DNA of 64,000 bases, from assembly GCA_964384945.1 (NCBI GenBank), contig CAYLMK010000004.1, forward strand, positions 248,001-312,000, written 5' to 3'. Under the pieces are notes generated by a model, which did no database searches, had not been told where the DNA came from, and saw only the letters and a list, made by a program, of their open reading frames with translations. The translations under genes were made by a program, and so were the position numbers. Each line of letters starts with the position of its first letter. Within the stretch, counting starts at the first letter, position 1. Source of the stretch: S015-6 sp964384945. Its GTDB lineage: Bacteria > Desulfobacterota > DSWW01. Positions 35,240 through 43,539 of this stretch are shown piece by piece.

Positions 35240-36727
35240 ATGCGCTTCCGGCACGTAGGTGTTCTTGCCCTTTTCTCGGTTTTCCGGATTGCGACGGGTT
35301 GCGGTGGGGGCGAGGAGGGCCATGTTCCTGCCTCGGGGCCTCCCCCGGGGCTGCCGGATTTCCTTTGGGGAAGCGCGACCGCGGCTCATCAGGTGGAAGG
35401 GTTCAACACGCAGAACGATTGGTATCTCTGGGAGATGCTCCCCGGCAAGATCGACAACGGCGATCTGTCCGGCGCCGCTGCGGACCATTACCGTCGCTTC
35501 GACCAGGACTTCGCCCTGGCCGAGCGGATGGGGCACAATGCGCACCGCTTCTCGATCGAGTGGAGCCGCATCGAACCGGCCAGGGACCAATACGATCCCG
35601 AGGCGATCGCGCACTACCACGAGGTCCTTGCCTCGCTTCGCAGGCACGGCCTGACGCCGCTGGTCACGCTCCACCATTTCACGAATCCCCAGTGGGTCTT
35701 GAACCCTCTTCGACCGGACAAGGACCTGGACGGTTGGCTTGGGGAGCAGACCGTGGAGGAATTCGTCGAGTTTGCGGCTGACATGGCCGCCGAGTACGGC
35801 CGCGAGGTGGACCTGTGGATGACCATCAACGAACCGCTGGTCGTGGTCGACGGCACCTACTTCGAAGGGGGCTTCCCCTCGGATCTGCCGCCCTTCCACC
35901 TGGAGGAGGGCCGGCTGGCGGCCTTCCATCTGTTCCAGGCCCATGCCGCGGCCTACCGCCGAATCCACGAGAAGGACACCTGGGACGCGGACGGCGACGG
36001 AAGCCCCTGCCGGGTCAGCGCGGCCAAGCACATACGCATCATGGAGCCCATGAACCCGAAGAACCCCTGGGACCGGGAGGGGGCCGCTCAGGTCGATTAT
36101 GTCTTCAACCAGGTCTTCTTCGATGCGCTCCTCGACGGGATGGTGGATGCCGACCTGGACGGAGACCATGACGATCTCGGAACCAATCCGCCGGAGGGCT
36201 TCCACGCCGAGCTGGCAAACACCCTGGACTACATCGCGCTGAACTATTACAGCCGGTCCAAGGTCGTGGGTTTGCCGTTCATCCCGTACGTAAAAGGCCT
36301 GCCCCTGGAAAACCCGGATCCGGACGTGGAGCACAACGAGATGGGCTGGGAAATCTACCCGGAGGGGTTCTACCGGACCCTGAAGCGATTCGGGGCTTAC
36401 GGGCTACCGATCATCGTGACCGAGAACGGCATCCCGGACCGGGACGACGATCAGAGGCCGCAGTTCCTCCTCCGGCACATCGATGCGATGTTGCGAGCCA
36501 TGGAGGAAGGGATTGACGTGAGGGGATACCTGCACTGGTCCCTGATGGACAACTTCGAGTGGGCGGAGGGCTTCTGGCCCCGCTTCGGGCTCGTCGCCGT
36601 GGACTACGATACGCAGGAGAGAACCCCCCGGCCCTCGGCGGCCCTGTACACGGATATCATCCGCGCCGGGCGTATCCCGGACGAGATGCGTCCGCGGGCG
36701 GGCCTGCAAGGGGGAGGGCGGAGATGA
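35240..36727 (+). CDS. GH1 family beta-glycosidase, probable lipoprotein
   Basis: A 495-residue glycoside hydrolase family 1 enzyme with an N-terminal signal ending in ATGCGGG (lipoprotein-like). The barrel begins at FLWGSATAAHQVEG. The acid/base is in TINEP and the nucleophile in IVTENGIPD, and WSLMDNFEWAEGF near the C-terminus is the classic GH1 aglycone-site motif. An insertion carrying Asp-rich, calcium-like DADGDGS and DADLDGDHDD lies in the middle. It would hydrolyse beta-linked sugars outside the cytoplasm, which is unusual because most bacterial GH1 enzymes are cytoplasmic. GGAGGTGG precedes ATG 35240. Confidence 0.9.
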   Translation: MRFRHVGVLALFSVFRIATGCGGGEEGHVPASGPPPGLPDFLWGSATAAHQVEGFNTQNDWYLWEMLPGKIDNGDLSGAAADHYRRFDQDFALAERMGHNAHRFSIEWSRIEPARDQYDPEAIAHYHEVLASLRRHGLTPLVTLHHFTNPQWVLNPLRPDKDLDGWLGEQTVEEFVEFAADMAAEYGREVDLWMTINEPLVVVDGTYFEGGFPSDLPPFHLEEGRLAAFHLFQAHAAAYRRIHEKDTWDADGDGSPCRVSAAKHIRIMEPMNPKNPWDREGAAQVDYVFNQVFFDALLDGMVDADLDGDHDDLGTNPPEGFHAELANTLDYIALNYYSRSKVVGLPFIPYVKGLPLENPDPDVEHNEMGWEIYPEGFYRTLKRFGAYGLPIIVTENGIPDRDDDQRPQFLLRHIDAMLRAMEEGIDVRGYLHWSLMDNFEWAEGFWPRFGLVAVDYDTQERTPRPSAALYTDIIRAGRIPDEMRPRAGLQGGGRR

Positions 36728-36816
36728 GCGGCAATCAAGACCCGGGGCGTGCGGCGTAGCCGGGGAAGGGTGTCCTCAGAGGGCCCGACCCCGGGCCTCG
36801 GCCCATGCCGCCGGCT

Positions 36817-37581
36817 CTATTCCTCGGGCGAAAGGAACTTCGCCTTCAGGAACTCCCGGTTGAGTCTCGCGATGTTGGCGATCGAGATTTCCTTCGGACA
36901 GGCCGCCTCGCACTCGGCCTCGTTCGAGCAGTTGCCGAACCCGAGTTCGCCCATCTTCTTCGTCATCGCCTGAACGCGCCTGGCGGCCTCCGGCCTTCCC
37001 TGGGGAAGCAGGGCAAGGTGTGAGACCTTGGCCGCCACGAAGAGCATCGCCGAAGCGTTCGGACAGGCCGCCACGCAGGCCCCACACCCGATGCACGCGG
37101 CGGCGTCCATCGCCCTTTCCGCGACATCCTTCGGGATGGGGATCGCGTTGCCGTCCGGGGCCCCGCCCGTGTTCACCGAGATGTAGCCGCCGGTCTGAAT
37201 GATCGCATCGAAGGCGCTTCGGTCGACCACCAGGTCCTTGACCACCTTGAAGGCCCTGGACCGCCACGGCTCGATGACGATCGTGTCCCCGTTCGAGAAG
37301 TGCCTCATGTGAAGCTGGCACAGGGTGGTTCCCTTCTCGGGTCCGTGGGCACGACCGTTGACCACCGCGCCGCACATCCCGCAGATGCCTTCCCTGCAAT
37401 CGTGATCGAAGGCAATCGGCTCTTTCCCGTCGAGGGTGAGCCGCTCGTTGATCACATCGAGCATCTCGAGAAAGGACATGTCCGTGGAGATGCCCTCGGC
37501 GGGGTAGGTCTCGAGCCTGCCCTTCTTGTGCGGGCCCTCCTGCCGCCAGACCTTCAGGGTGAGGTCGATGGTCTTGCTCAC
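36817..37581 (-). CDS. frdB: fumarate reductase/succinate dehydrogenase iron-sulfur subunit (second copy)
   Basis: A 254-residue type-B SdhB/FrdB. The [2Fe-2S] loop is HDCREGICGMCGAVVNG...TLCQLH. The second domain has CIGCGACVAACP and CSNEAECEAACP for [4Fe-4S] and [3Fe-4S]. The start is GTG 37581, overlapping the frdA stop as GTGA. It is the last gene of frdCAB. The family works with a single five-helix dihaem anchor and menaquinone, and in Geobacter the same complex runs as both succinate dehydrogenase and fumarate reductase. Confidence 0.93.
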   Translation of the reverse strand: MSKTIDLTLKVWRQEGPHKKGRLETYPAEGISTDMSFLEMLDVINERLTLDGKEPIAFDHDCREGICGMCGAVVNGRAHGPEKGTTLCQLHMRHFSNGDTIVIEPWRSRAFKVVKDLVVDRSAFDAIIQTGGYISVNTGGAPDGNAIPIPKDVAERAMDAAACIGCGACVAACPNASAMLFVAAKVSHLALLPQGRPEAARRVQAMTKKMGELGFGNCSNEAECEAACPKEISIANIARLNREFLKAKFLSPEE

Positions 37582-39491
37582 TTGTAGCTCCTCTGCGTCA
37601 ACTGCACGTTCTCAAAGGAGAGGGGTTCCTTGTGGAACGCGGGCTCCTCTTCGTCTCCCGTGAATTCCCAGCAGGCAACGTGACAGAAATTCTCGTCGTC
37701 CCGCCTGGCCTCGTTCTCCTCCGTCTGGTAGGCCTCGTTTAGATGACAGCCGCAGGACTCCTGGCGGGCCAGGGCGTCCGTGACCATCAGCTCCCCGAAC
37801 TCGAGGAAATCCGCGACCCGGCCGGCGCGCTCCAGGCTCTGGTTCAGGTCCGCCTGCGAGCCGGGCACCCTCACGTTTTCCCAAAATTCCTTTCGAAGGG
37901 ACCGGATCATGCCCTTGGCCTTGGCCAGGCCCTCGTTGTTGCGGGCCATGCCGCAGTATTCCCACAGGATGTGGCCCAGCTCCCGGTGAAAGTCATCGAC
38001 CGTGCGCTTCCCTTTCGCGGAAAGGAGCCGCTCGACGCGATTCTGCACATCCCGGGTCGCCTCCCGGAACGCGGGATGGTCGACCGGCGCCTTGGGGAGC
38101 GGCTTGGCGGCAAGATACCCGCCGATCGTATACGGCAGCACGAAGTATCCGTCCGCAAGGCCCTGCATCAGGGCGCTCGCACCGAGCCGGTTGGCCCCGT
38201 GGTCGGAAAAGTTCGCCTCGCCGAGGACGAAGAGCCCCGGGATCGTGCTCATCAGGTTGTAGTCCACCCAAAGGCCCCCCATCGTGTAGTGGACGGCCGG
38301 GTAGATCCTCATCGGAGTCGCGTAGGGATCCTCTCCCGTAATTTTTTCATACATCTGGAAGAGGTTCCCGTATTTCTGGGCGATCACATCCCTTCCGTCC
38401 CGCCGGATCGCGTCTTCGAAGTCCAGGTATACGGCCAGCCCGGTCTCCCCGACCCCCTTTCCCATGTCGCACTGCTCCTTGGCGTTCCGGGAGGCCACGT
38501 CCCGGGGGACCAGGTTTCCGAAGCTGGGGTACTTGTTCTCCAGGAAGTAGTCCCTCTCCGAATCGGGGATCTCCTGGGGAGGCCGTCGGTCGCCGGGCTT
38601 CCTGGGAACCCACACGCGGCCGTCGTTGCGCAGGCTCTCGCTCATGAGCGTCAACTTGGACTGGTAGTCGCCGTGCACCGGGATGCAGGTGGGATGGATC
38701 TGGGTGAAGCACGGATTGGCGAACCAGGCGCCCTTCCGGTAAGCCCGGTAGCAGGCCGTCACGTTGCAGGCCATGGCGTTGGTGGAAAGGAAGTAGACGT
38801 TTCCGTAGCCGCCCGTGCAGAGCGCGACGGCATGGGCCGAGTGACTCTCGATCTCCCCGGTGATCAGGTTCCGCACGACGATGCCCCGGGCCCGGCCGTC
38901 CGCGACGACGAGTTCGAGCATCTCCCGCCGGGGGAACATCCTGACCTTGCCCGCACCCACCTGACGCATCATTGCGCTGTAAGCCCCGAGCAGCAGTTGC
39001 TGCCCGGTCTGCCCTCTGGCGTAAAAGGTCCGGGACACCTGGGCCCCGCCGAAGGATCGGTTCGCCAGCAGCCCGCCGTAGTCGCGGGCGAACGGGATCC
39101 CCTGAGCCACGCAGTGATCGATGATCGCGGTGCTTGCCTGGGCAAGCCGGTAGACATTGGCCTCCCTCGCCCGGAAATCGCCCCCCTTGATCGTATCGTA
39201 GAAGAGCCGCCACACGCTGTCGCCGTCGTTGCTGTAATTCTTGGCGGCGTTGATTCCGCCCTGGGCCGCAATGGAGTGGGCCCGCCGGGGGCTGTCCTGG
39301 ATGCAGAAGGTCTTCACGTCATAGCCGAGTTCGGCGAGCGTCGCGGATGCCGACGCGCCGGCCAGGCCCGTGCCCACCACGATGATCTCGTACTTCCGCT
39401 TGTTCGCCGGGTTGACCAGCTTCAGCTCGAACCGGTGACGGTCCCATTTCTCCGCAAGCGGGCCGCTCGGGATCTTTGCGTCGAGTTTCAT
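37578..39491 (-). CDS. frdA: fumarate reductase/succinate dehydrogenase flavoprotein subunit (second copy)
   Basis: A 637-residue type-B FrdA, longer than the first copy at 578. FAD-binding IIVVGTGLAGASASATLAELG, covalent-FAD context RAHSIAAQGGINA, active-site HPTCIP and HYTMGGLWVDYN, and GANRLGASALMQGLADG are visible. Length and motif spelling match Wolinella/Geobacter/Bacteroides-type enzymes. AAGGAG precedes ATG 39491. It catalyses succinate-fumarate interconversion on the cytoplasmic side, linked to menaquinone through frdC. Confidence 0.94.
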   Translation of the reverse strand: MKLDAKIPSGPLAEKWDRHRFELKLVNPANKRKYEIIVVGTGLAGASASATLAELGYDVKTFCIQDSPRRAHSIAAQGGINAAKNYSNDGDSVWRLFYDTIKGGDFRAREANVYRLAQASTAIIDHCVAQGIPFARDYGGLLANRSFGGAQVSRTFYARGQTGQQLLLGAYSAMMRQVGAGKVRMFPRREMLELVVADGRARGIVVRNLITGEIESHSAHAVALCTGGYGNVYFLSTNAMACNVTACYRAYRKGAWFANPCFTQIHPTCIPVHGDYQSKLTLMSESLRNDGRVWVPRKPGDRRPPQEIPDSERDYFLENKYPSFGNLVPRDVASRNAKEQCDMGKGVGETGLAVYLDFEDAIRRDGRDVIAQKYGNLFQMYEKITGEDPYATPMRIYPAVHYTMGGLWVDYNLMSTIPGLFVLGEANFSDHGANRLGASALMQGLADGYFVLPYTIGGYLAAKPLPKAPVDHPAFREATRDVQNRVERLLSAKGKRTVDDFHRELGHILWEYCGMARNNEGLAKAKGMIRSLRKEFWENVRVPGSQADLNQSLERAGRVADFLEFGELMVTDALARQESCGCHLNEAYQTEENEARRDDENFCHVACWEFTGDEEEPAFHKEPLSFENVQLTQRSYK

Positions 39492-39516
39492 GATCTCTCC
39501 TTGCCGTCCCTGCTCC

Positions 39517-40161
39517 TCAGGCGAGGGCGATGTAGAGATAGACCGGGATCGCGCCGAAGCCGAGCCCGACGGTCAGGCTGAACAGGAGCCCGACGGAACG
39601 GATCAGGGCCATGTACTTGGGGTGGCTCGCTCCGACGCTCTGGAAGGCACTCCAGAACCCGTGGCTCACGTGGATCGACGCAATCGCCATGGCCAGGACA
39701 TAGAGAGCGACGTATCCGGGCTTCGCAAAGGCGCTCGCAACGATCTCGAAGATCGTCCGGTCCGTCTTGTCCACGAAATGGAAATGAATGAGGTGAAAGG
39801 TCACGAAGGCGAGGAGCAGGATTCCTGTATACGGCATCGTTGCGGATCCGACGGTCCGGCCGCCCGCCCTCTTCTTCATGCAATACCCGACCGGCCTCGC
39901 CCTCTGGTTCTGATAGAACAGGGTGAGCCCCGTCAGGACGTGAACGACCGCAAAGGCGAGCAGCCCCAACTCGAACAGAGTGACCAGCGGGCCCAGGGAA
40001 TGCAGGTGTTCCGCATACGAATTGAACAAGTCCCTGCCCCCATAAAGCGTCAGGTTCCCGATGAGATGGACGACGAGAAACCCGCAGAAGGCAAGGCCGG
40101 TCACCGCCATCATCATCTTCTTCCCGATTGCAGACAGAAGGGTGCTCGCAACCCAGTTCAT
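39517..40161 (-). CDS. frdC: fumarate reductase/succinate dehydrogenase cytochrome b subunit
   Basis: A 214-residue integral membrane dihaem cytochrome b with five predicted helices. Histidines suited to haem binding lie in FLVVHLIGNL, VVHVLTGL, FHLIHFHFVDK and IHVSHGFW. Arrangement and length fit the single-anchor type-B complexes. GGAGGAAG lies just before ATG 40161. It heads the frdCAB operon, and a TTGATT-17-TATACT promoter lies about 110 bp upstream. This is the only Sdh/Frd membrane anchor in the window. Confidence 0.92.
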   Translation of the reverse strand: MNWVASTLLSAIGKKMMMAVTGLAFCGFLVVHLIGNLTLYGGRDLFNSYAEHLHSLGPLVTLFELGLLAFAVVHVLTGLTLFYQNQRARPVGYCMKKRAGGRTVGSATMPYTGILLLAFVTFHLIHFHFVDKTDRTIFEIVASAFAKPGYVALYVLAMAIASIHVSHGFWSAFQSVGASHPKYMALIRSVGLLFSLTVGLGFGAIPVYLYIALA

Positions 40162-40269
40162 CTCTTCCTCCGGCGCCAGCAAAGGGCCGCCCTCCGGACC
40201 GCGCGCGATCCCCGCGCGAGGACGGGTCCCGGAAAGGAAAGGCAGAAATCAAGGATCAACGAATTTTAC

Positions 40270-40298
40270 AGTATATGCAACGCGCGGAAAACAATCAA
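40270..40298 (-). promoter_or_regulatory. sigma70-like promoter for frdCAB
   Basis: TTGATT (40298-40293) and TATACT (40275-40270) separated by 17 bp on the minus strand, between the GemA-like gene and frdC. The match is good at both elements. Confidence 0.55.
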
Positions 40299-40364
40299 GA
40301 ATTCCGGCCCGCGGCCGACGCAAAACATGGGCGAAACCGGAGCCTTTCGGGATGGCGACGCCTG

Positions 40365-40904
40365 TCAGTGGAGCGTGCGGCCGCCGACCGATTCGCTTCT
40401 TCGTATGCCTTCGAGCACGGCCAGGAGCCTTCGGAGCTTCACGATATCCAGGCAGGACGAAAGATCCTTCCGGCCGCAGATCTTCTCGCAGAGGCCTTCG
40501 AGCCTCCGCTCGTCGCAGTCCTCCAGTCGAGAGAACACCTGGCGCGCCCGGGCCTGAAGGGCGAAGGCCTGTTTCCGCCTCTTGCTCAGGGGAGGGCCGA
40601 ACCTTGCCCGGGGGCCCTGAAGGGGCCGCCAGCCGCGCGCGGCAAGGTGTTCGACAAGCCTCTCCATCTCCTCGACCGACAGGTCGCCCGCCGATGGAAT
40701 GCCGAACTCGCCCATCAGCAGGGCGCGGTAGTCCGCCGCTCGCATGCCGAGTTGCTTGGCTGCAATGTGGATCTTTGCCAGCAGCGCGCGACGGCGGGGC
40801 CCGACCGGGTCGGGGGACGGCGGGCTCCCTTTCCTGTCGCTCTGCTCCCGCGTCTTCATGGGCCGTTCCGGTTTCGGTTGCATGTACAGCCGATGGCCTT
40901 TCAT
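40365..40904 (-). CDS. phage Mu GemA (gp16)-like regulatory protein
   Basis: About 179 residues. The core RRRALLAKIHIAAKQLGMRAADYRALL...DLSVEEMERLVEHLAARGW matches the N-terminal signature of the Mu gp16/GemA family (DUF1018). It is followed by a basic linker and a C-terminal helical part, CGRKDLSSCLDIVKLRRLLAVLEGIRR. The start is uncertain: ATG 40904, 40883 and 40859 are all in frame with weak ribosome-binding sites. No other phage gene is nearby, so this is probably a domesticated or remnant copy. It diverges from the glycyl radical enzyme gene and lies upstream of frdCAB. GemA in Mu modulates host gene expression. Confidence 0.75.
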   Translation of the reverse strand: MKGHRLYMQPKPERPMKTREQSDRKGSPPSPDPVGPRRRALLAKIHIAAKQLGMRAADYRALLMGEFGIPSAGDLSVEEMERLVEHLAARGWRPLQGPRARFGPPLSKRRKQAFALQARARQVFSRLEDCDERRLEGLCEKICGRKDLSSCLDIVKLRRLLAVLEGIRRSESVGGRTLH

Positions 40905-40949
40905 CAAGATTGGACACCCTTCCCGGCAACCGGGTTCGAACCGTCCGGG

Positions 40950-40979
40950 TTGATCTGCCGGCAGGATTTGCCGTAGATT
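40950..40979 (+). promoter_or_regulatory. promoter-like element before the glycyl radical enzyme
   Basis: TTGATC (40950-40955) and TAGATT (40974-40979) with an 18-bp spacer, ending 21 bp before the GRE start. A perfect GGTTCGAACC palindrome (40933-40942) sits just upstream and could be an operator half. Confidence 0.4.
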
Positions 40980-41000
40980 TGTCACCGAGGAGGCGATGCG

Positions 41001-43502
41001 ATGACGGCAAGCCAAACGGTCCAACTGCGAACCGGCAGGGAAGAGGCGCAACGCTCCAGGTTCCTCGACGCCCTGGTAGAGGGCATACATGGCGGGAAGG
41101 CCGACTTTGTGAGATCCATCGCCGAGCAGCCCGGCCCTTCGACGGAGCGAAACCGCCGGAGGCGGGAGGCCTTTTTCAACACCCCCTTCAGCATCTGCAT
41201 CGAGCGCGCCCGCTTCTTCACCGAGAGCTTCCGGACAACGGAGGGGGAGCCCCAGATCCTGCGGATGGCCAAGGCCTTCCGCCACTATCTCGAGAACGTG
41301 ACGCTGGTCCTGGATGAGAGCGACCTGTTCGCCGGATATGCGGGCGGAAAGATGCTCTGTTCGCAGATCTATCCCGAGCTCTCCTCCACGTACCTGGACG
41401 AGGATGCCTGGGACGAGGCGAGCACGTTCAACATCAACCCGGTCGAAATCGGTCCGGAGGAGATCGCCGAGCTCAAGGAGACGGCGAAGTACTGGCGCGG
41501 GAAGTCCCTTCAGGACTACTACAACCACATCAAGCCTCTCAACGACGACCTTGTCCATCGGCACGGGCTCATCTTCGCCTATAACATGCTCGCCGGGATC
41601 GGGCACGTGATCGTTGACATCCGGCGCGGGCTCGAGCGCGGGCTCGGCAGCGTCCGGGACGAGGCCCTCCGTAAGGCGGCGCGCCTGCAGAGCCGCCCCG
41701 AGGACGCGCTCACGCCCCGGAAGATTCTCTTTTACAAGGCGGCGGCCGTTGCGATCGAAGGGCTCCTCGCTTACGCGCACCGGTATGCGCGACACGCCGA
41801 GGAGATTGCAGGACGCGAGGGTGACGGCGCGCGGCGCGCCGAGCTGATCCGCATTGCCGAGGCATGCCGCCGGGTGCCCGAGTACCCGGCGCGCAACTGC
41901 TTCGAGGCCCTGCAGTGCATGCTCTTCCTGCTTGTCGCGAACCAGATGGAATCGAGCGAGATCTCGATCTGCCCCGGCCGGATGGACCAGTGGCTCTATC
42001 CCCTATACAAGAGCGACTTGGAGCAGGGCGTCTTTTCGAGGCAGGAGATCATCGAGCTTCTGGAAAACATCCTTGTGAGGCTCGGTCAGAGTTCATGGCT
42101 CTACAGCGGGCGGCAGCAGGGGCTCCTGTTCTACCCGAAACGGGGAAACCTGGTCACCATCACCCTGAGCGGCAAGGACATGGACGGCCGGGATCTCACG
42201 AACGAGCTGACCTACCTGATCCTGCACGCTCATGCGAACAACCGCCTTGGTCACCCGTCGCTGGCCGTCAGGCTGCACGAGAACTCCCCGGAGGCGCTGC
42301 GCGAGGCATGCGCCCGCGTGATCGGGACGGCCAAGGGCCAGCCCGGCCTCATGAACGACGAAGTCATGATCCCGGCCCTCCTCCGCCTCGGTTTCGAGAG
42401 GCGGGACGCCTACGACTACGCGGACATCGGGTGCATTGAAATGGGGAGCGCAGGCACCTCGATCGGGCCCTCGAGCATCGGGTTCGTGAACCTGGCCAAA
42501 TGCCTCGAACTCGCCCTGCACAACGGGCATTGCAGCCTGTTCAAGGACCCGGTCGGCCCGGAGACCGGGGACGCACGCGCCTTCACCACCTACGACGAGC
42601 TCTTCCGTGCCTATGCCGAGCAGGTCCGCTTCGCCGTGACCTGCTTCAATCAGTCGGTCTCGGCCATCGAGATGGGCCACGAGCTGCTCAGGCCCATCCC
42701 GTTTCTCTCTTCCATCACCGACAACTCGATGGAGTCGGGACTCGATCTGACCAACGGCGGATCCAAGTATTATTTTGCCGGTATCGAGGGCATCGGCGTG
42801 GCAGACGTGGCCGATTCCCTCGCCGCGGTGCGCAGGCTGGTCTTCGAGGAGAAGAAGATCCCGATGGGCGAACTCGTGGACGCCTTGTCGAACGACTTTG
42901 CCGGCAATGAGCGCCTGCGCCGGATGCTTCTCCACGGGGCCCCCAAGTTCGGCAACGACGACGACTACGTGGACGAGATCGCCCGGGCGAGCTCGACCGT
43001 GTTCCTCGAAGAGGTAAAGAGACACAGGGATTACTGGGGAAGCGTGTACAATCCGGGGATCTGGTCCATCGAGCTGGCCATGATCCTCGGCGGGCTCGTC
43101 GGCGCCCTGCCGAGCGGCCGGCAGGCCTGCGCCTCCCTCGCCGAGGGCGTAGCCCCCTCGCGCGGATGCGATCGGTGCGGCCCCACTGCGACCTTCAAAT
43201 CGGTGGCGAAGCTCGACCACCACCTGATGGAAAACGGCAGCATCTTCAACATGAAGTTCAATCCCCGGATGTTCGAGGACAGGAACATCCGACGGTTCGC
43301 GGATGTGATGAAGACCTACTTCGCCCTGGGCGGCTTCCAGCTTCAGGTGACCGTGGTCGACAGGCAGACGCTGCTCGACGCGCGGGAGCGGCCGGAGGAG
43401 CACCGCGACCTTGTCGTCCGGGTCGCCGGATACAGCGCGTACTTCGTCGAGCAGTCCCCCCGCGTGCAGGAGCACCTCATCGAGCGGACCGAGCATTTCT
43501 GA
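41001..43502 (+). CDS. glycyl radical enzyme of unknown substrate (PflD/GDH-like)
   Basis: An 833-residue glycyl radical enzyme. The radical site is RVAGYSAYF with Gly near residue 810 and the usual tail ending RTEHF. The thiyl Cys is near residue 478 in IGCIEMGSAG. The Glu two residues after it is the base typical of dehydratases, decarboxylases and lyases. The usual Pro of GCVEP is missing and replaced by Met-Gly. The N-terminal domain has ERARFFTESF and ESDLFAGY as in the family. AGGAGG precedes ATG 41001. No radical-SAM activase is encoded in the window, although most such enzymes have one adjacent. Oxygen-sensitive cytoplasmic catalysis is expected; the substrate is undecided. Confidence 0.9.
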   Translation: MTASQTVQLRTGREEAQRSRFLDALVEGIHGGKADFVRSIAEQPGPSTERNRRRREAFFNTPFSICIERARFFTESFRTTEGEPQILRMAKAFRHYLENVTLVLDESDLFAGYAGGKMLCSQIYPELSSTYLDEDAWDEASTFNINPVEIGPEEIAELKETAKYWRGKSLQDYYNHIKPLNDDLVHRHGLIFAYNMLAGIGHVIVDIRRGLERGLGSVRDEALRKAARLQSRPEDALTPRKILFYKAAAVAIEGLLAYAHRYARHAEEIAGREGDGARRAELIRIAEACRRVPEYPARNCFEALQCMLFLLVANQMESSEISICPGRMDQWLYPLYKSDLEQGVFSRQEIIELLENILVRLGQSSWLYSGRQQGLLFYPKRGNLVTITLSGKDMDGRDLTNELTYLILHAHANNRLGHPSLAVRLHENSPEALREACARVIGTAKGQPGLMNDEVMIPALLRLGFERRDAYDYADIGCIEMGSAGTSIGPSSIGFVNLAKCLELALHNGHCSLFKDPVGPETGDARAFTTYDELFRAYAEQVRFAVTCFNQSVSAIEMGHELLRPIPFLSSITDNSMESGLDLTNGGSKYYFAGIEGIGVADVADSLAAVRRLVFEEKKIPMGELVDALSNDFAGNERLRRMLLHGAPKFGNDDDYVDEIARASSTVFLEEVKRHRDYWGSVYNPGIWSIELAMILGGLVGALPSGRQACASLAEGVAPSRGCDRCGPTATFKSVAKLDHHLMENGSIFNMKFNPRMFEDRNIRRFADVMKTYFALGGFQLQVTVVDRQTLLDARERPEEHRDLVVRVAGYSAYFVEQSPRVQEHLIERTEHF

Positions 43503-43539
43503 GAAGCAGGGGTCGGGGTCAAGGGGTCAGGCGACGGAT

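Noticed and set aside
40933..40942. GGTTCGAACC resembling a tRNA T-arm, possible att site near the GemA-like gene
   Set aside because: The flanks do not form a T stem, acceptor stem or anticodon arm on either strand; it is more likely a chance palindrome or an operator half.
43503..43539. GGGGTCAGG-type tract as a possible small RNA or terminator
   Set aside because: No stem with a T tract; it looks like part of the dispersed TGACCCC repeat family.
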